Assembly (NCBI GenBank): GCA_029817715.1
Contig: JARUPY010000465.1
Span: forward strand, 3,027,501-3,091,500
Direction: 5' to 3'
Origin: Melastoma dodecandrum
Lineage: Eukaryota > Streptophyta > Magnoliopsida > Myrtales > Melastomataceae
DNA length: 64,000 nt
The first letter of the stretch is position 1, and every line of letters starts with the position of its first letter. A program made the translations under genes and the position numbers. The notes beneath the pieces are model-generated. The model was not told where the DNA came from. It did no database searches and worked only from the letters and a program-made list of their open reading frames with translations. This document shows positions 11,046-23,727 of the stretch, one piece after another.

Positions 11046-12221
11046 TCATAACAGCTGATTGGGAGTTGATCCCCCATCCCCACCACCTGAATCCACCGTC
11101 ATCCTCCTGATCGCTTCACCTCCTGCATCCCCGGTTGGCAACTCATGCCGACAAAGTGGACAGGTGTTCCGTATCTCCAGCCATGGTACTATACACTCTT
11201 CGTGAAAATAATGCAAACAAGGCAACCTTTTCACCCTCTCACCGACCTGCACATTATTCTTGCACACTGCACAAGCACCGTCGCCATCACTGCCTTTAAA
11301 CATTCCTTCCCTCACTTCCATCACCGGCAATCCCTCCACAACATCCTTTGCAGCCGCAGAACTTGCAGTCCCCCTCCTGATATCAGTCCTCATAATCTGG
11401 TCAAAAATTTGCTCGGCTGAGCCTTCAATATCCAAATCTTCAAACACAACATAGTCCCCTCGGATCACAATATCATGAGAATCACCCCTTAAACTATCCA
11501 GGTAAAGATCGACTTCGCTTTCACTCTGGATATCGTAATCGAAATCTGAACTTCCCTCAGATGTATGACCTTCCTCAATGCCATCATCACTGCTAATCCC
11601 AAAACCATCAGCTAAATCGAAATCTCCATCCATATTGGAGTTATTAACCACGTCGCTACTACGAGCCACAGAATTCCCATCAACGCCCAAAATCTCCTCG
11701 AATTCAATCAACTCGGCCGCATGATCCCGCTCTGCCCTGACACTACCTCCCAATCCTCGGTCAATCTCCACGTCCTCCTCCAAATCACATCCCTCCTCAA
11801 CGAAATCCCCAAAGGAACCAAACACAACACCCTCGTCCGCCCAATCCGCCTCTACACGGACGCCTCCCAGCGCGAGCCCTTCAACAGTATCCAAATTCAA
11901 ATCGGAACCGCCTCCCTCCGTCGCCACATCGACCTCGTTCCCATCATCCTCTACAATATCCACGCCAATCTCCAAACTCTCCTCAAAATCAAAACCAGCC
12001 TCCGCCAGCTCCTCATCCCCCCACTCCGATTCCTCCCCAAAGGCCCCGCTCCCAGCCGATCCCCCGTTCGCTTCCGAGACAGAGACTTCGACATCGACGC
12101 CGCTCCAGAGGATGTCCAGATCGTCCCCCGATGCCATGTCTTCCGAATCGATCCAAGATATATACGGTCGGGAGGGAGAAGAGAATGCCTCGGCGTCCCA
12201 ATCGGAGCGAGGAGAAGGCAT
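11046..12221 (-). CDS. RING-H2 finger protein, putative E3 ubiquitin ligase
   Basis: Intronless frame of 391 residues. The first 300 residues are highly acidic and low in complexity (many Glu, Asp, Gly, Ser). A C-terminal RING-H2 finger covers residues 317-357 with ligands Cys317, Cys320, Cys335, His337, His340, Cys343, Cys354 and Cys357; visible pieces are CAVCKNNVQVGERVKRLPC, HYFHEEC and NTCPLCRHELP. The CX2CX14CXHX2HX2CX10CX2C spacing is complete, so E2 recruitment and ubiquitin transfer are expected. There is no signal peptide or membrane segment, which suggests a soluble nuclear or cytosolic ligase. Substrates cannot be predicted. The 5' leader begins beside a GCG repeat at 12226-12246. 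The call as RING ligase is firm; no symbol is assigned. Confidence 0.88.
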   Translation of the reverse strand: MPSPRSDWDAEAFSSPSRPYISWIDSEDMASGDDLDILWSGVDVEVSVSEANGGSAGSGAFGEESEWGDEELAEAGFDFEESLEIGVDIVEDDGNEVDVATEGGGSDLNLDTVEGLALGGVRVEADWADEGVVFGSFGDFVEEGCDLEEDVEIDRGLGGSVRAERDHAAELIEFEEILGVDGNSVARSSDVVNNSNMDGDFDLADGFGISSDDGIEEGHTSEGSSDFDYDIQSESEVDLYLDSLRGDSHDIVIRGDYVVFEDLDIEGSAEQIFDQIMRTDIRRGTASSAAAKDVVEGLPVMEVREGMFKGSDGDGACAVCKNNVQVGERVKRLPCLHYFHEECIVPWLEIRNTCPLCRHELPTGDAGGEAIRRMTVDSGGGDGGSTPNQLL

Positions 12222-13398
12222 GGCAGCGGCGGCGGCGGCGGCGGCGACGGGAAGTTAAGGGTTTATAGCGGGGATTTTTAGTCTCCCCCAAAAAATTGAT
12301 AAAACTAATCGATGATTACAAGTTTGTCCTAAGTGACGTTAATTTGGGCCTTTTGATTGAGGCCCATCTAGAAAAGCCCAAATGTAGGCCAATACCTAAG
12401 GCCTTCCAGGGTGCGCAGCTTAAAATCCAGCCCTACCTCCAACGGTTCTGTTTTTGCTCCACTAGGGTTTACGCTGGACTGTGTCCGCTGGGGTTGGAAT
12501 CTCGGCCGAAGAACAGAACCGAAAGGCATGAAAACCCACCCGATCGTACATCTGTGGATGATGGCATCGACAAAGAACCTGTTGGTTCATTTGCCTGACG
12601 CCATTTGTATTGGGTCTACCAGTTTTGTCAGGCATCAGGCCGTCGAATGAACCGAGCGATTTACCTTCTCATGCTAGGGAATCCCCCCGCCTTCGGGAAC
12701 ATCATGACCATTGCCGAATGCCTGGCCAACAAGATCATCAATGCCACCAAAGGGTTCGTCAAGCAGGTTAAGACTGTTGGCGTCATGCAACCCTTGCTTT
12801 CCCACTCCCACCCATTGCGCCATAATTAACGTCGACTGGTTTTTACTCGACAGCTATGCCATCGAGTGAGAAGGATGAAATACAGAGTCGCTAAGGCCAA
12901 CCACTTACGCGCCAGATAACACGTTTGAGAGGGGCACCTCGTGGATTCCCCTTTAGTTTTTCTGTTTACTTCGAGTTGTGGCCTACGGGAAGAAACCTGG
13001 CGTTGAACCTAAACAAGCTGATAATCACTATGGGGAACAAACTGCAACTCATAGTACATGCCATCAAAAATGGAGCTCTTGTTCAAACCACCCAAAATTG
13101 ATGAGTAAAGCCCCCACCCCCCCCAAATTTATTGGTATGCCCAAACAAAAGATCATATCGGCAGCCCATTGACAAGAACTTGGGTTCCTCTTTTCACAGG
13201 AAAACAACTGACACTACCAAGGGGACACGAAGAAGGGTACCTTGTTCGAGCTACATCTCTCATGTTGGAAGCCGACAGACAATGAAGCAAAATTTCTGCC
13301 TTCTCACTGTTTCAGAAGCTGTTTCCCATTAGAAAGCTTAGTGCCCGGTCTCCCTTTGCCACAGAATTCTCATCCTAGGATGGATTTGGGCGATTCGG
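12222..13398. other. Spacer between RING and WIT genes
   Basis: Contains the GCG repeat of the RING gene leader (12226-12246) and, towards 13398, the 3' flank of the WIT-like gene. Plus-strand frames at 12411-12650 and 12605-12829 have coding-like composition, but I recognise no family and they overlap in different frames. A relic of an unidentified gene is possible. Confidence 0.4.
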
Positions 13399-16304
13399 TT
13401 ACAGAAAAAGAAAACTCTGTTGAGAGTAGATATAAGCAGCCGTGATGAGGAGGAAGATCAACCCGGCAATCAAGGTATACTTTAAGCTTAGTACCCCCAC
13501 ATTTATCCTTCTCACTGTTTCAGCCTGAGCAGTCGGATATTCAGTCTTGACTTTGATATCATCTGCTACATGATAATTGTCTACCTGCAAAACCGATAAA
13601 TATGTTGGTCACTACTCCGAACTAAACTTCTACTCGGTAATTAGACATTAACCAAAACACCAGAGTTAAAATCTCAAAATTGCATCAAAAGTGGTATGAA
13701 TAGCCGAAATATAGACAAAGAGGAAGTTACAGTGCACGCACACACACACCTGTCCTACATGCACTTCTGATGGCTTAGGCTCCTGAAAATCTACAACAGG
13801 GGTTAGAATTTCTCCATTCCCTCCGTTTTCACCTTCTTGTTCTCCGACCACTGCCGAATATTTTCCATCATTCCGCAGCTGCACCACCAATATCCTATTT
13901 TCCTTTACCAATGAAGTCAACTGCAGATTAAAAAAAAAACAAAAAAATGACATGTCATCATGACAGTTTGCTTAAAACATGCTGATCGCACTTCGACTTT
14001 GTTTCCAAAGTAAAACGACCACTTTCCTAACACTAAAGTTCGGAAGAAATCATGGACACCCCCAGAATTATAATTATTTTTGGGAAAAATGCATCAGTTA
14101 AGGACAACAACAAATGCTACAGCAGCTCTTGATATTACAGGAATTGGAAGAATCTGGAAAAGAAAAACTATACCTGGCCATTCAGTCGCTCTCTTTCAAT
14201 TGCCAGTTGTTTCATCAAGTTTGAGATTGTTCTGGTGTGGACGCCAACGCTCTTGGCGGTTGCCAGTTTCATCTCTTCTGCAAGGTGCAAGGAACCTTCT
14301 AAACATTCCAATTTGCTCCTCAAGAAACCTAACTCCTCATTCAACTCCGCGTTGGTCTCGGAGAGAATAATACATTTGTCTTCTGCACTATCCGCCCTAT
14401 TATCGGCTTTGGAAACTTTCTGCTTCAGTTCCTCTATTACATTCTCCATATCGATAATGGTAGCAAACAACATGCTCTGTTTCTCCTCGCTGGCTTCCGC
14501 TGATGCTACTGCACGCTGTAGCAGAATATCCGAGTCCTTCAACTGCTTTTCCAGTGAGTGCAGCCTCTCTGGCGTCAGCCCACTGCTTCTAAGAAGGGAT
14601 AGATCTTCCCGAAGCTCTTTGTTTGCATCTTCTAGCAAATTGGACTTGGCTTCTGCAGTGCATGCTCTTTCTACTGCGTCCAATAGTTCCAGCTTCAACT
14701 GATCAATGGCATTTTGCATATTAGCAATTTCAGCTACCGGCTTGGACTCTTTGGCTCCCTTCTCGGCTTCCTCTACCTTGAAACTGGTGATAATGCTTTC
14801 TTTCTGCTTGAAGAGTGATTCTTCAAGCTCATTCTTGCGAACTTCACTGTCACGCAAATCATTCTCCTTTTCTTGCAATCTTGTCAGGGTTGCATCCAAT
14901 TTAGATTGAAGCTCTGATTCTCTCTGTTTCAATCCATTCAAGCTAAACTGGGAAATCTGAAGCCGCCCCAGTACTTCTTTTGAGATACTCATGAGAACCT
15001 CAGCCAAGTTATCCGCCTCGAACAATCTCTCCCATGAGTCAAACAATTCTTCTTCCAAACAAAATGCTTCTTGTTCAGCAGATTGCAACCGCTGTTTAAG
15101 CTCCTCCTCAGCTTGTCTCGTTTCGGACAGCTTCGTCTCGAGATCCAACTCCCTGGCCAAAGATTTTTCCAGCATCCTTAGGAAATGCATTTGTTGCTCA
15201 GCAGTTGGCATTCCACTTCTCAAGTCAAAGTCTAAAGATCCTCCATTTGGCAAGGACCCGAAACCCAAATCACCTGTTATCACCATAATAAGTCAATTCA
15301 TGCAGAGTGCTTCACAGATTCAGTAAAACCTTCATCAACCACCATGAGAAGGAACAAAAGATAGGAAATATGTCAACATTCACACCCATTAAGTGGTCAG
15401 CTATGGGTCTTTGATGCCAAAGTAAGTCAGATCCCCTCCAATTATTTTCATCCGTATCTACATTGTTCATCCAATAGTGTGATATCACTTACTGATTAAC
15501 ATACATCCAAGACCAACATCACTCGTTTACGTGATTACTGTAAGTCATAACCTTGTTATATATCTAGGCTTTTTTTATAACAAGACCGAGTAGCCTGATG
15601 GAAAGAATGAACAAAGCAAAGCCAGTAGTTCCCATCACTTGCATTCTGCACCAAAGGCGTCCCACAAGAAAGAGGTTTTAGAGGAAAGTAGACATAGCAT
15701 CATACAATAATTTCATTTCACTTATAAAAAAAACATAGCATCAGATGGACCATTCAATTCACAACTTACTTTTCTCTATTCCCGTGAAGCGGGATAAAGT
15801 CTCTTGGAAGTAAGCAGACTGCACTCGTATTTCAGAGAGCTGTTCTTTAAGTTGCTCCAGAGCCTCCTCCGAGTCAGCCAACTTCTTCTCCAAATCCGAG
15901 AATGCCTCTTCGGGATGCTCGAAAGAGGATATCCGAACACGAGAGTCCAGCATCTCCTTCTGAAGTACTGTCATATATGAATCCACCTGCCCAATCTCCG
16001 AGTCCAGAATCCCCAAAAGAAGATCAAATTCCATTCCCTTCTCAACCATATCAATGCCCTCCACTTCCCCAAGATCAAACGCTTCAAATTCACTTTCCCT
16101 TGTTGCCACTTGCATCCTGAACATGTTCAAGTTGCATAACTTCTCGGAAGTGCACACCAAATCCAGTTCTATTCTGGACAGGATCTCTCCTGCATTTCCC
16201 GAATCTGCATTCGCCTCCCCGCCAACAGAAAAGCCGCCTATCGAACCAATTTTAGTGGATCCCATCTCAGAACAATTGGTATCGAGGTCCTCAACAGATT
16301 CCAT
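13399..16304 (-). CDS. WIT: WPP-domain-interacting tail-anchored protein (WIT1/WIT2-like)
   Basis: Four coding exons on the minus strand: 15770-16304, 14174-15273, 13750-13920 and 13399-13584. All junctions are GT-AG and the sum is 1992 bases, giving 663 residues in one frame. The protein is almost entirely coiled coil (Glu, Leu, Lys and Ser rich) from about residue 100 to 560, followed by a linker and a single hydrophobic segment near residues 638-655 (YTLIAGLIFLLITAAYIY), leaving a tail of only about eight residues. Long coiled coil plus C-terminal anchor, at this length, matches plant WIT1/WIT2. Those proteins sit in the outer nuclear envelope, bind WIP proteins, dock RanGAP, and with myosin XI-i move the nucleus. 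The start at 16304 is the first ATG of the frame that follows a normal leader. The orthologue, WIT1 or WIT2, is not resolved. Confidence 0.85.
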
Positions 16305-17519
16305 ACTGGTACGACCTTCCACCCAAAGAATCAATCTTTTACTTGCACTTCCGTTAATCCATCAACACCTGAATATGGAGCACACGGGAAAATACTATCC
16401 CAGATCAAGTTATGATTCATTCCCCCCTCTAGACAAATCCGAGGGCTGTACCAAATATTATGAACCTGTATACGCTTACGCAGTCTATCGCCAAAAACGA
16501 ACGGCAGCACACCCTTACACACACCTACTCCCGACAATTAAATTAATTACGCGATCAATACCCATATCCCAAAAAAACCTAACGCAAACATCTCCAAAGC
16601 CACAAAAGCTGGGAGATCACATCAACGGCTACCCCTAAATCATTCAAGGAAAGAAGAACCAAAACCGCGAAATCCAATAAAGGCCTCCCAAAGTAAACAA
16701 ACCAAAGGGCTCGCCTCTAAAAGAATGAACTTTGGGGAGCGATTCCATTTTTACCTCTTGCGGAACATGAGGAGATGTTCATCCAGGCGGCTCTAGGGGT
16801 GAGGAAGGAAAAGGAAAGGGACACGCGAAGAGATAGCGAAAGGAAGAAGAAGCCCCCGGCCTTCTGGAAAGGGACGGAAGCGTCGGAGGAAGAAAAAGGG
16901 TTGGGTTGGGGTGGTGGGAGGGGAACGACTAGCCCCCGTTCCTCGCAGGTTGTCGTCCCCAGGTGGGAGCCACGTGTCATGCCTTGCGCACGTCACGTGT
17001 TGTTGTTCCTGCACCAGTAGCATTCTGCATATCATCCACCCACTCAAACCCGGTTTTGATTCTACAAAATACTTTTAAGCTTTAAAGATTTTGTATTTTT
17101 CAAAATGATATAAACATGATTGTAGTTACTACTTTCTACTTTGCCAAAAACTTCAATTACAAAGCTGCTGTAGTTGAGTTTAATGCATCCACAGTGAGGC
17201 GACATGAGCAAAAACATGCTCTTTTCAAGCCATCGTAGACCTAAAGGCCGATGATTTCATCGACGAGGGAAGCTCTGCTGTCGATCCGATCTTGGAGATT
17301 AGCTGGCCGCTGCTCCAACTGATCGGTGCTGCATCTCTCTTAGTTTGGCAAAATGAGAAACACTCTAGCTCTAGACAACCAGGTGGACGACTTACTGTGT
17401 CTCGGTAGGACGAATGAACCAAGCTGATGCTGCAAATCATGGTTCCTTCGGGGAAGTATCTCTCCACGATGAATCATGTGCCGTAACGAGTCCACATCAC
17501 AAGGAACTCTTAACAAAAT
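16305..17519. other. WIT promoter and downstream spacer
   Basis: Holds the 5' leader and promoter of the WIT-like gene and then sequence leading into the PPR-like relic. An ACGT-containing CACGTG-like palindrome (gtcacgtg) occurs near 16990-17000, a G-box-like site of unknown use. No complete gene is seen. Confidence 0.4.
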
Positions 17520-18170
17520 TTAGCAGAGTCGCAGGTCAACTGATCCAGGGTGCCATCCATTTGCTGAATGTGTGCTCTTACTTAACCATCTCTTCGCAGA
17601 GGCTGATCTTTGAAATGTCCATCCCTCTCTATCTTTTCCGTAAGTTCTGAAGCATAAGAGCCTGAGTCTTACCATCGAGCTTAAATCCTCTCTTATGCAT
17701 CTCCTCGTAGATCTTCCTCTCCCTGTCAATCTTCCCTCTCGAGGACAACCCGTAATGGAGATGCATTTAGGGCAGCCTGCAAGTCATGAAATACTACCAG
17801 AGCGTAAGATATCAATCTCCACAAAATGATTGTACACTTGAAGTGCTATCTTAGGTTTCCTTGCGATCTCACAGGCGCACTCATGGCAATATTTTCACAT
17901 CAACGCCTGTTCTATGCCCATTTCGAACCAGCTCCTCATAAGCCTCAATGGCTAACTCGTTTCGGCAGTAGCGAACAAATATACTTATGAGCATAGAGTA
18001 AGTCACTTCACTATCCAATCATCATCCCTTCCACACAGATATAACCGTATTATACACAGCAACGTAAAATCTGTCATTTGCCCTGCCTTCTTTTTGGACC
18101 TCCATAAACATTTTTAAGTGCAGCATCGCGACCTCTGGCATCTGATACGAACCACAGAGAGAATAATCAG
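17520..18170 (-). pseudogene. PPR-like gene relic
   Basis: Reading the minus strand from about 18165 to 17630, short segments in changing frames resemble pentatricopeptide-repeat protein: MPEVAMLHLKMFMEVQKEG, FYVAVYNTVIS, YSMLISIFVRYC followed by ELAIEAYEELVRNGH, and a tail reading IYEEMHKRGFKLDGKTQ. These are repeat-like helices spaced as in PPR proteins, interrupted by stops and at least three frame changes. PPR proteins bind organellar RNA; this copy cannot encode one. The resemblance is by eye and moderate. A remnant of another helical repeat protein is the alternative. Confidence 0.4.
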
Positions 18171-21163
18171 TCCGAGGATATTCAGAACGAATCACAGGAT
18201 GAAGAAGATATTCGGAAGAGTCGAGAATAAGGTTATCAGCTATTTAAAACAAATTTCAGGTTTCATTAGGAAACAGAGATAGGAAGGTTCTTTTGAATGA
18301 GCCGTCACTAAATCCAACATCATAGGGCGACAAGGGACGAAAATCGAAAGTCACGTCAGTCGCCACCATTGCCGGGCCAGTTCATCGCTCAACGCCTGTG
18401 TACACGATCCGTGAGTCAGGACCGTATCAGCATCTGCCACCACTTTTAACGTCAAGCTGTATGAATGACACGGAGTATTTTTTGGTACAACCCATGTTCG
18501 ATGGCACATGAGCGTGAGGATGAAGGCCCGCCAATTCCATGGACTTATACAGTTCCATGCCATTCCTGACCTTATTTTTCCTACTAAGCACCAAAACCCC
18601 ATAAACCTGGTTGGATTGCCCGGTACTTCGGATGAAAACATATCTTCTTCTTCTTCTTCTTCTCGGTTCTGCCGTGGGCTTCAGACGGGGGGATAAAGGA
18701 CTCAGCCTTTCGAACGTCTGGCGGCTTAGTTTGTTCTGGTGAATGGAGAAAGCCCAATTCGATCGAGGGAGGAGTTGGATATAATCAAGCTTACTGAAGT
18801 AAACAACTGGTTTAAAAAAAAAACTTCATTATCAAATACATCTTATTCTTTCTTCGTTTTTTCCTATCTAATTTACATATCCTACATCCTCTGCTTTAAT
18901 CTTTTATCAATTTTATCTAAAATCAGAAACTACAAATAACGCGTGGGTTAAAATCACTTCGTGTTCTGTTTCTATGAGGCCAGATTAAATGCCTCCGTCC
19001 GATGACGCGTCAGTGATTGGCTTGCTGGTAGGAGATAATGAAGCCAATGACTTCACCATGAACGCTTTCTCATAAAAAATTGATTTTTACTGACCTTCTA
19101 ATACAGCCATCGTCATGTTACTTCTGCTGAGCATTCTGATTTACTGCAAAGGCTAGGTTACCCACTCATTGTTGATTTATTAACTCTTTCATGCCGTCTG
19201 AAGATTCTTTTCACTTATCGTTACAGCAGGGGAAACGACCAAGCCTCCAAGAAATGGTTGTCGGTCGAGATTGACACCTCTGTTCCGTTTCACCGACAAC
19301 TGGCTCTTGGGAGACTTGTCATTCCATCCCCCGATGAAATGATACATCAGCCTGCCGCAGCTGACACGTCGGCAAGGAGCCTTTCTTGATTTGTCGATCT
19401 CTGTAACAACACTGGGTGTAACGATAAATCTGAAGCCGCTATACAGCAGGCTATCAGGCTGCATTTTAGCATATGCTCATTTAACAGGAGATAGGCAGTT
19501 CGTCGTGTTATCTGGGCAATGAAACCCCCCCTAAATTTCTGGTTCTGGGAAAAAATTTGTGGGTTCCTTGGATGGTACTTCAATGCAAAGCCAGGTCAGT
19601 CCAGAGCTTGTTCTCGGCTGCATCTTAATTGTATGCAGATAAAAAATTGGATCTGCAATCTGCAGCAGAATACATAAAATATACCATTCCCAGCCTCTCA
19701 ATTCTCAACTGCTTTCGCGCCCCCTGTGGTTGTCCTCCTGTCCTAAGCCTGAACCAAAAAACACAAGGCATAAAGGTTTCCCCACAAGGTTCGAAATCAA
19801 ATGAACCGTTTCGGAAACAATGAAGAAGAAGGTGAAAAATGTGATCTTTGTAGTGGTGGATGGAGTTGCCAGACGGTCTTTTACCAAAAAGTGAAACAAG
19901 GAATTTGACTTCGTTTTCAACAAATGCATTCCGACCGAATCCACCACTCTTAATCATTGTCCAAAGCCTGTCTTGGGTGCGGGGCGGAGTGACCCAGAAA
20001 GGAGGAAATTCCAAGAGACCAATGACCGGCTAAACAAAACTCAATCCGATGATGTTGAGCTAATTCCCACCTTTGTCTATTTCCAGTTTGTCCTATACTT
20101 TCAGGTAATATCCCCCCATTTGCACTGATACAAGCCATGGGATTGGAGGTTCAAAAGGAAGAAATACGGGGAATTTGATTTGTCAAACTGAAGAGAGAGT
20201 GGGGGGCAATAACGAAAGGACATAAAATAATCGTCCGACCAATCACCAGAAACTCTTTTTATTTCTCTATGAAACCACCAAACCAAACCCCCCACGTTAA
20301 AAAAAGAAGCGAAGAAGAATAATCCTGACTGAGCCCACCAAATTTGGGAAAAGATGCGAACTTTGTCAAATCATCAAAACCCCGGAAGCAGTTGATCGAA
20401 TGATTCCTTCCTCGTTGTCCCCTTTTGCACATGAGCTGAGAAGAGCTGAGCAGGTGAGTCAATGAAACGACCCGTTCTTTTTCCGCTCAGTCGTTGCTGA
20501 TTTATGGGCTCTTTTAAGTTTTGAAGGATTTAGTTGGTGATCGCCGAAATATTTGGTTCTGACCCGTCTGAAAGATATTGATGAGTGGACAAGTTTTTTG
20601 GCTTTTTGGGTGTTCTTGGTGTTGATTTGTAAGGGGAAAGTTGCTGATCGGTCAGTGACCTGATTGTCGATCGTGTACCCTGGACTGGATGGAGAGGTTG
20701 ATCGCTCCTGGTGGGGGTGATTTGTCAGCACCCTGTTCTTTTGGTTCCGGTTTTCGATCGAGATCCACTTGATGGGTCTGTGAGTTTCTTGTTCTATGGA
20801 GAGCTTGTCCTCAGGGCTGCTGATTATGTGCGCTTGGGAGATATGACTATTCCTGAGTTTTCTCTCCATGCCCATAGTTGCAGTCTGTTTGATCGATTTC
20901 ACGGATATACAAGTCCATCCCTAAGTCTGGAGAAGGTTCTGTTTCCCTATGATTTAGGGTTTAGAGCAGCAAGCTTGGAAAGTTAAAGAATTTTTGTGTA
21001 CAGGAATACCATCACTATTTTGTGTTGATGCTATGCATGATTTGAGTAGGGGAAGGTTTCGGGTTTTACAGGTAATCATGTCACTCGGATTTGTAACTTC
21101 AGGATAATGTTATCTGCCTCTGCAAGATGTGTTTGGTACCCGGACTTGAAAAAGTTTTGAAAG
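18171..21163. other. Spacer and CRLK-type gene promoter
   Basis: No gene recognised. There is a TTC microsatellite near 18643-18662. The right half is upstream of the CRLK-type kinase gene, and a GTGAGT donor-like site at about 20453 with possible acceptors near 21070 could mark a leader intron. Minus-strand frames at 18351-18641, 19625-20014 and 20459-20902 show no family resemblance. Confidence 0.4.
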
Positions 21164-23100
21164 ATGCGCCAAACTGACTTAATCATCTTCGGGGTCTCTG
21201 CTGGTATCGCTCTTGGCCTTCTGATAGCCGGCCTTGTCTTTCTCGGAGTCAGATGGTACAAAAATCGTGCTCGTTTGAGCCGGTGTGCAAATGAGCGGAG
21301 CATGACAACCCTTCCCATACGGGTACATGGAATTGGCGTCAGTACAGATTTCAGTGCCTCATTGTCGGCTTCAACTGCCGATGCAGGATCCAAAATTGTT
21401 CAAAAGAGCACTCCATCCATGTGGCGGAATAATCAGAAGAAAGAATGGTTGGCATCTGTTTCGGGCATAGCTAGTTACAATTACAGGTGCAAAAGCTGAA
21501 GAAAGAGCATGCCTCTCTTAATTTAACCCCTGTTTGCTGCCTAGTTCTTTTTTTTCTGGCATTTTGTAACTAACAATGGGTTTGCAGGGATATCCAGAAA
21601 GCAACAAAAAATTTCACAACCATCTTGGGACAAGGTTCCTTTGGTCCTGTATACAAGGCTGTTATGGGGACTGGAGAAACTGTCGCCGTTAAGGTCCTAG
21701 CCTCTGACTCCAGGCAGGGGGAAAGGGAATTTCAGACAGAGGTGCGTGATTACTTTTCATCTGATGACCTATGCACGTTCTCTATTGCAGTTGTCACTGT
21801 TTAAATTTAGAGTCTCTTTTTTGGATGCTCATATCGTCGAGGTTCCCCTTTGCTTCAATGTTAACTGAGTCTTGCTGATGCAAGTTTGGTCAATTTTGCA
21901 GGTCTCTCTGCTCGGCAGGTTACATCACAGAAACCTAGTAAATTTGTTAGGATATTGCATAGATAAAGGGCAACGCATACTGATTTACGAGTTCATGTCT
22001 AATGGAAGCTTGGCTAACCATCTGTACAGTAAGTTATCGAAGATCCATCTGATTTTTGTCCTTCAATTTCATTGATTTTTTTTTCTTTCATTACCCTTCT
22101 TCTGTTTGAAATCCGCTGTATCTTTTGCAAGTTTTGCTTGTTGATTCGATTTCCTTTTGTGTCCTTACATTTAGGTAAAAAAGAACAAACTTTGAGTTGG
22201 GAAGAAAGGATACAAATTGCTCTCGACATAGCGCACGGAATCGAATATCTTCACGAAGGAGTAATTTGCTCGCAATCTTCCAGTACTGTTCTTCAGTTGA
22301 AAGAACTCTCGGTTACCTCGTCATTTCCGTCTCTTGCAGGCAGTGCCTCCCGTCATACACCGTGACCTAAAATCCGCGAACATACTGTTGGACCAGTCTA
22401 TGAGAGCTAAGGTAAACCTATCCTCTCCGAACCGTTTGAAACGTGAAATATTTTCCTCCTGTTTCCTTTTGAGTTTGTGATCATGAAATGAATACTTTTA
22501 GGTGGCCGACTTTGGTTTATCGAAAGAAGAGGAGTTTGACGGGCGAAACTCCGGTCTGAAAGGAACCTATGGCTACATCGACCCAGAATACATATCCACA
22601 AACAATTTCACCATGAAAAGTGATATTTACAGCTTCGGAATTATTCTTTTCGAACTCATAACGGCGATTCACCCTCACCAGAACTTGATGGAGTACATTA
22701 ACCTGGTAAGGTTTCCCTTAACGATAATGTTCTCAGGACCTTTCTGTTCTGTTATATTTCACCGTATCGTAATTGGTGCTGTGGTATGAATTGTGGATTT
22801 TAGGCCTCTATGAGTCCGGAAGGTGTCGAGGAGATACTCGATGAGCGACTGTCTGGAGAATGCAGCCCGGATGAAGTGAGGCTACTAGCTCACGTCGCTC
22901 AAAAGTGTTTGCACAGGCTTCCGAGAAGGCGACCCTCTATAGGGGAAGTATCCCAGGCCATAATCAAGATAAAGCAAAGACAGCTACTCCGAGAGGATCT
23001 GGGTTCTTTCGCAAGCAGGGATCTTTCTCGAGTAGCTAGCATGATCGAGGATCGGCAGGTCGAACTAAGGAACATGGCCGCAGCGAAGTGTCAAAATTGA
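21164..23100 (+). CDS. CRLK: Calcium/calmodulin-regulated receptor-like kinase (CRLK1/CRLK2-like)
   Basis: Seven exons: 21164-21486, 21588-21741, 21902-22028, 22175-22260, 22340-22411, 22502-22705, 22804-23100. All junctions are GT-AG and the sum is 1263 bases, 420 residues. One membrane segment lies at about residues 8-29 with almost no ectodomain, followed by a basic juxtamembrane region and a kinase domain. The glycine loop is GQGSFG at 122-127, the ATP lysine is Lys143, the catalytic HRD is 237-239 and DFG is 257-259, so it should be catalytically active. The short N-terminus, [11 protein letters not shown] and [17 protein letters not shown] agree with Arabidopsis CRLK1/CRLK2. CRLK1 is a plasma-membrane kinase activated by calcium/calmodulin that links cold signals to a MAP-kinase cascade. 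The C-terminal tail diverges, so calmodulin binding is inferred from family, not seen. Confidence 0.88.
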
Positions 23101-23727
23101 GAACCCTGGTTTTCTACAGCTACCTTGATTAGGCTTCTCCACTACATTTCAAAGGAACTATTTGCTCAAGCACCACGAAAGCATTGGAGTTGACATGCAA
23201 AAAGTTCCTAATCCCACTTTCAAAGGGAATGCAAAACCACCAACTAGTGACGATGAGTAAGATTTTTGTGCAGAAACAGATGTGCACGTTAAAATGACAT
23301 GGAAAGACCATGGCTGACTTGTGACCTTGTAAATGAGAGAGCTCCTCTTAGGCATTCTACAGAAGCAATTTTGCAAAGCACCCTCTTTGATATCTTAATC
23401 TGTCTATTAGTGGCATCCAAGTTCCCCCGTACATGAGAAATGGAAAGCTAAGCAGAGAGGAGGCACAACCAAACCAGCAATCCTCATATATATGTCTCGG
23501 TAGGTTGAATACATATACTAGCAGATTCATAACAGTAACAGCATATTCTTCAGATTTACTGATCTCACAACACAGGTAATGAAAGGGAATATGGATAAAG
23601 GAAGACTACGTCATCTTCTAATTTCATTACCCTAAAATCTATCTGTAGCTGCAGACTCAGGTCTGGAGCAAATATAAGACTGACTCTGAAAAGTGCTATT
23701 TTAATATGGCTGATGGGACATGTACCA
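23101..23727. other. Convergent 3' spacer
   Basis: Lies between the stop of the CRLK-type gene (+) and the stop of the PI4-kinase gene (-), so it holds both 3' untranslated regions. No separate gene is seen. Confidence 0.5.

Noticed and set aside
18351..18641. Minus-strand frame as the 5' exon of the PPR relic
   Set aside because: No PPR-like residues and no transit-peptide pattern, so I could not tie it to the relic.
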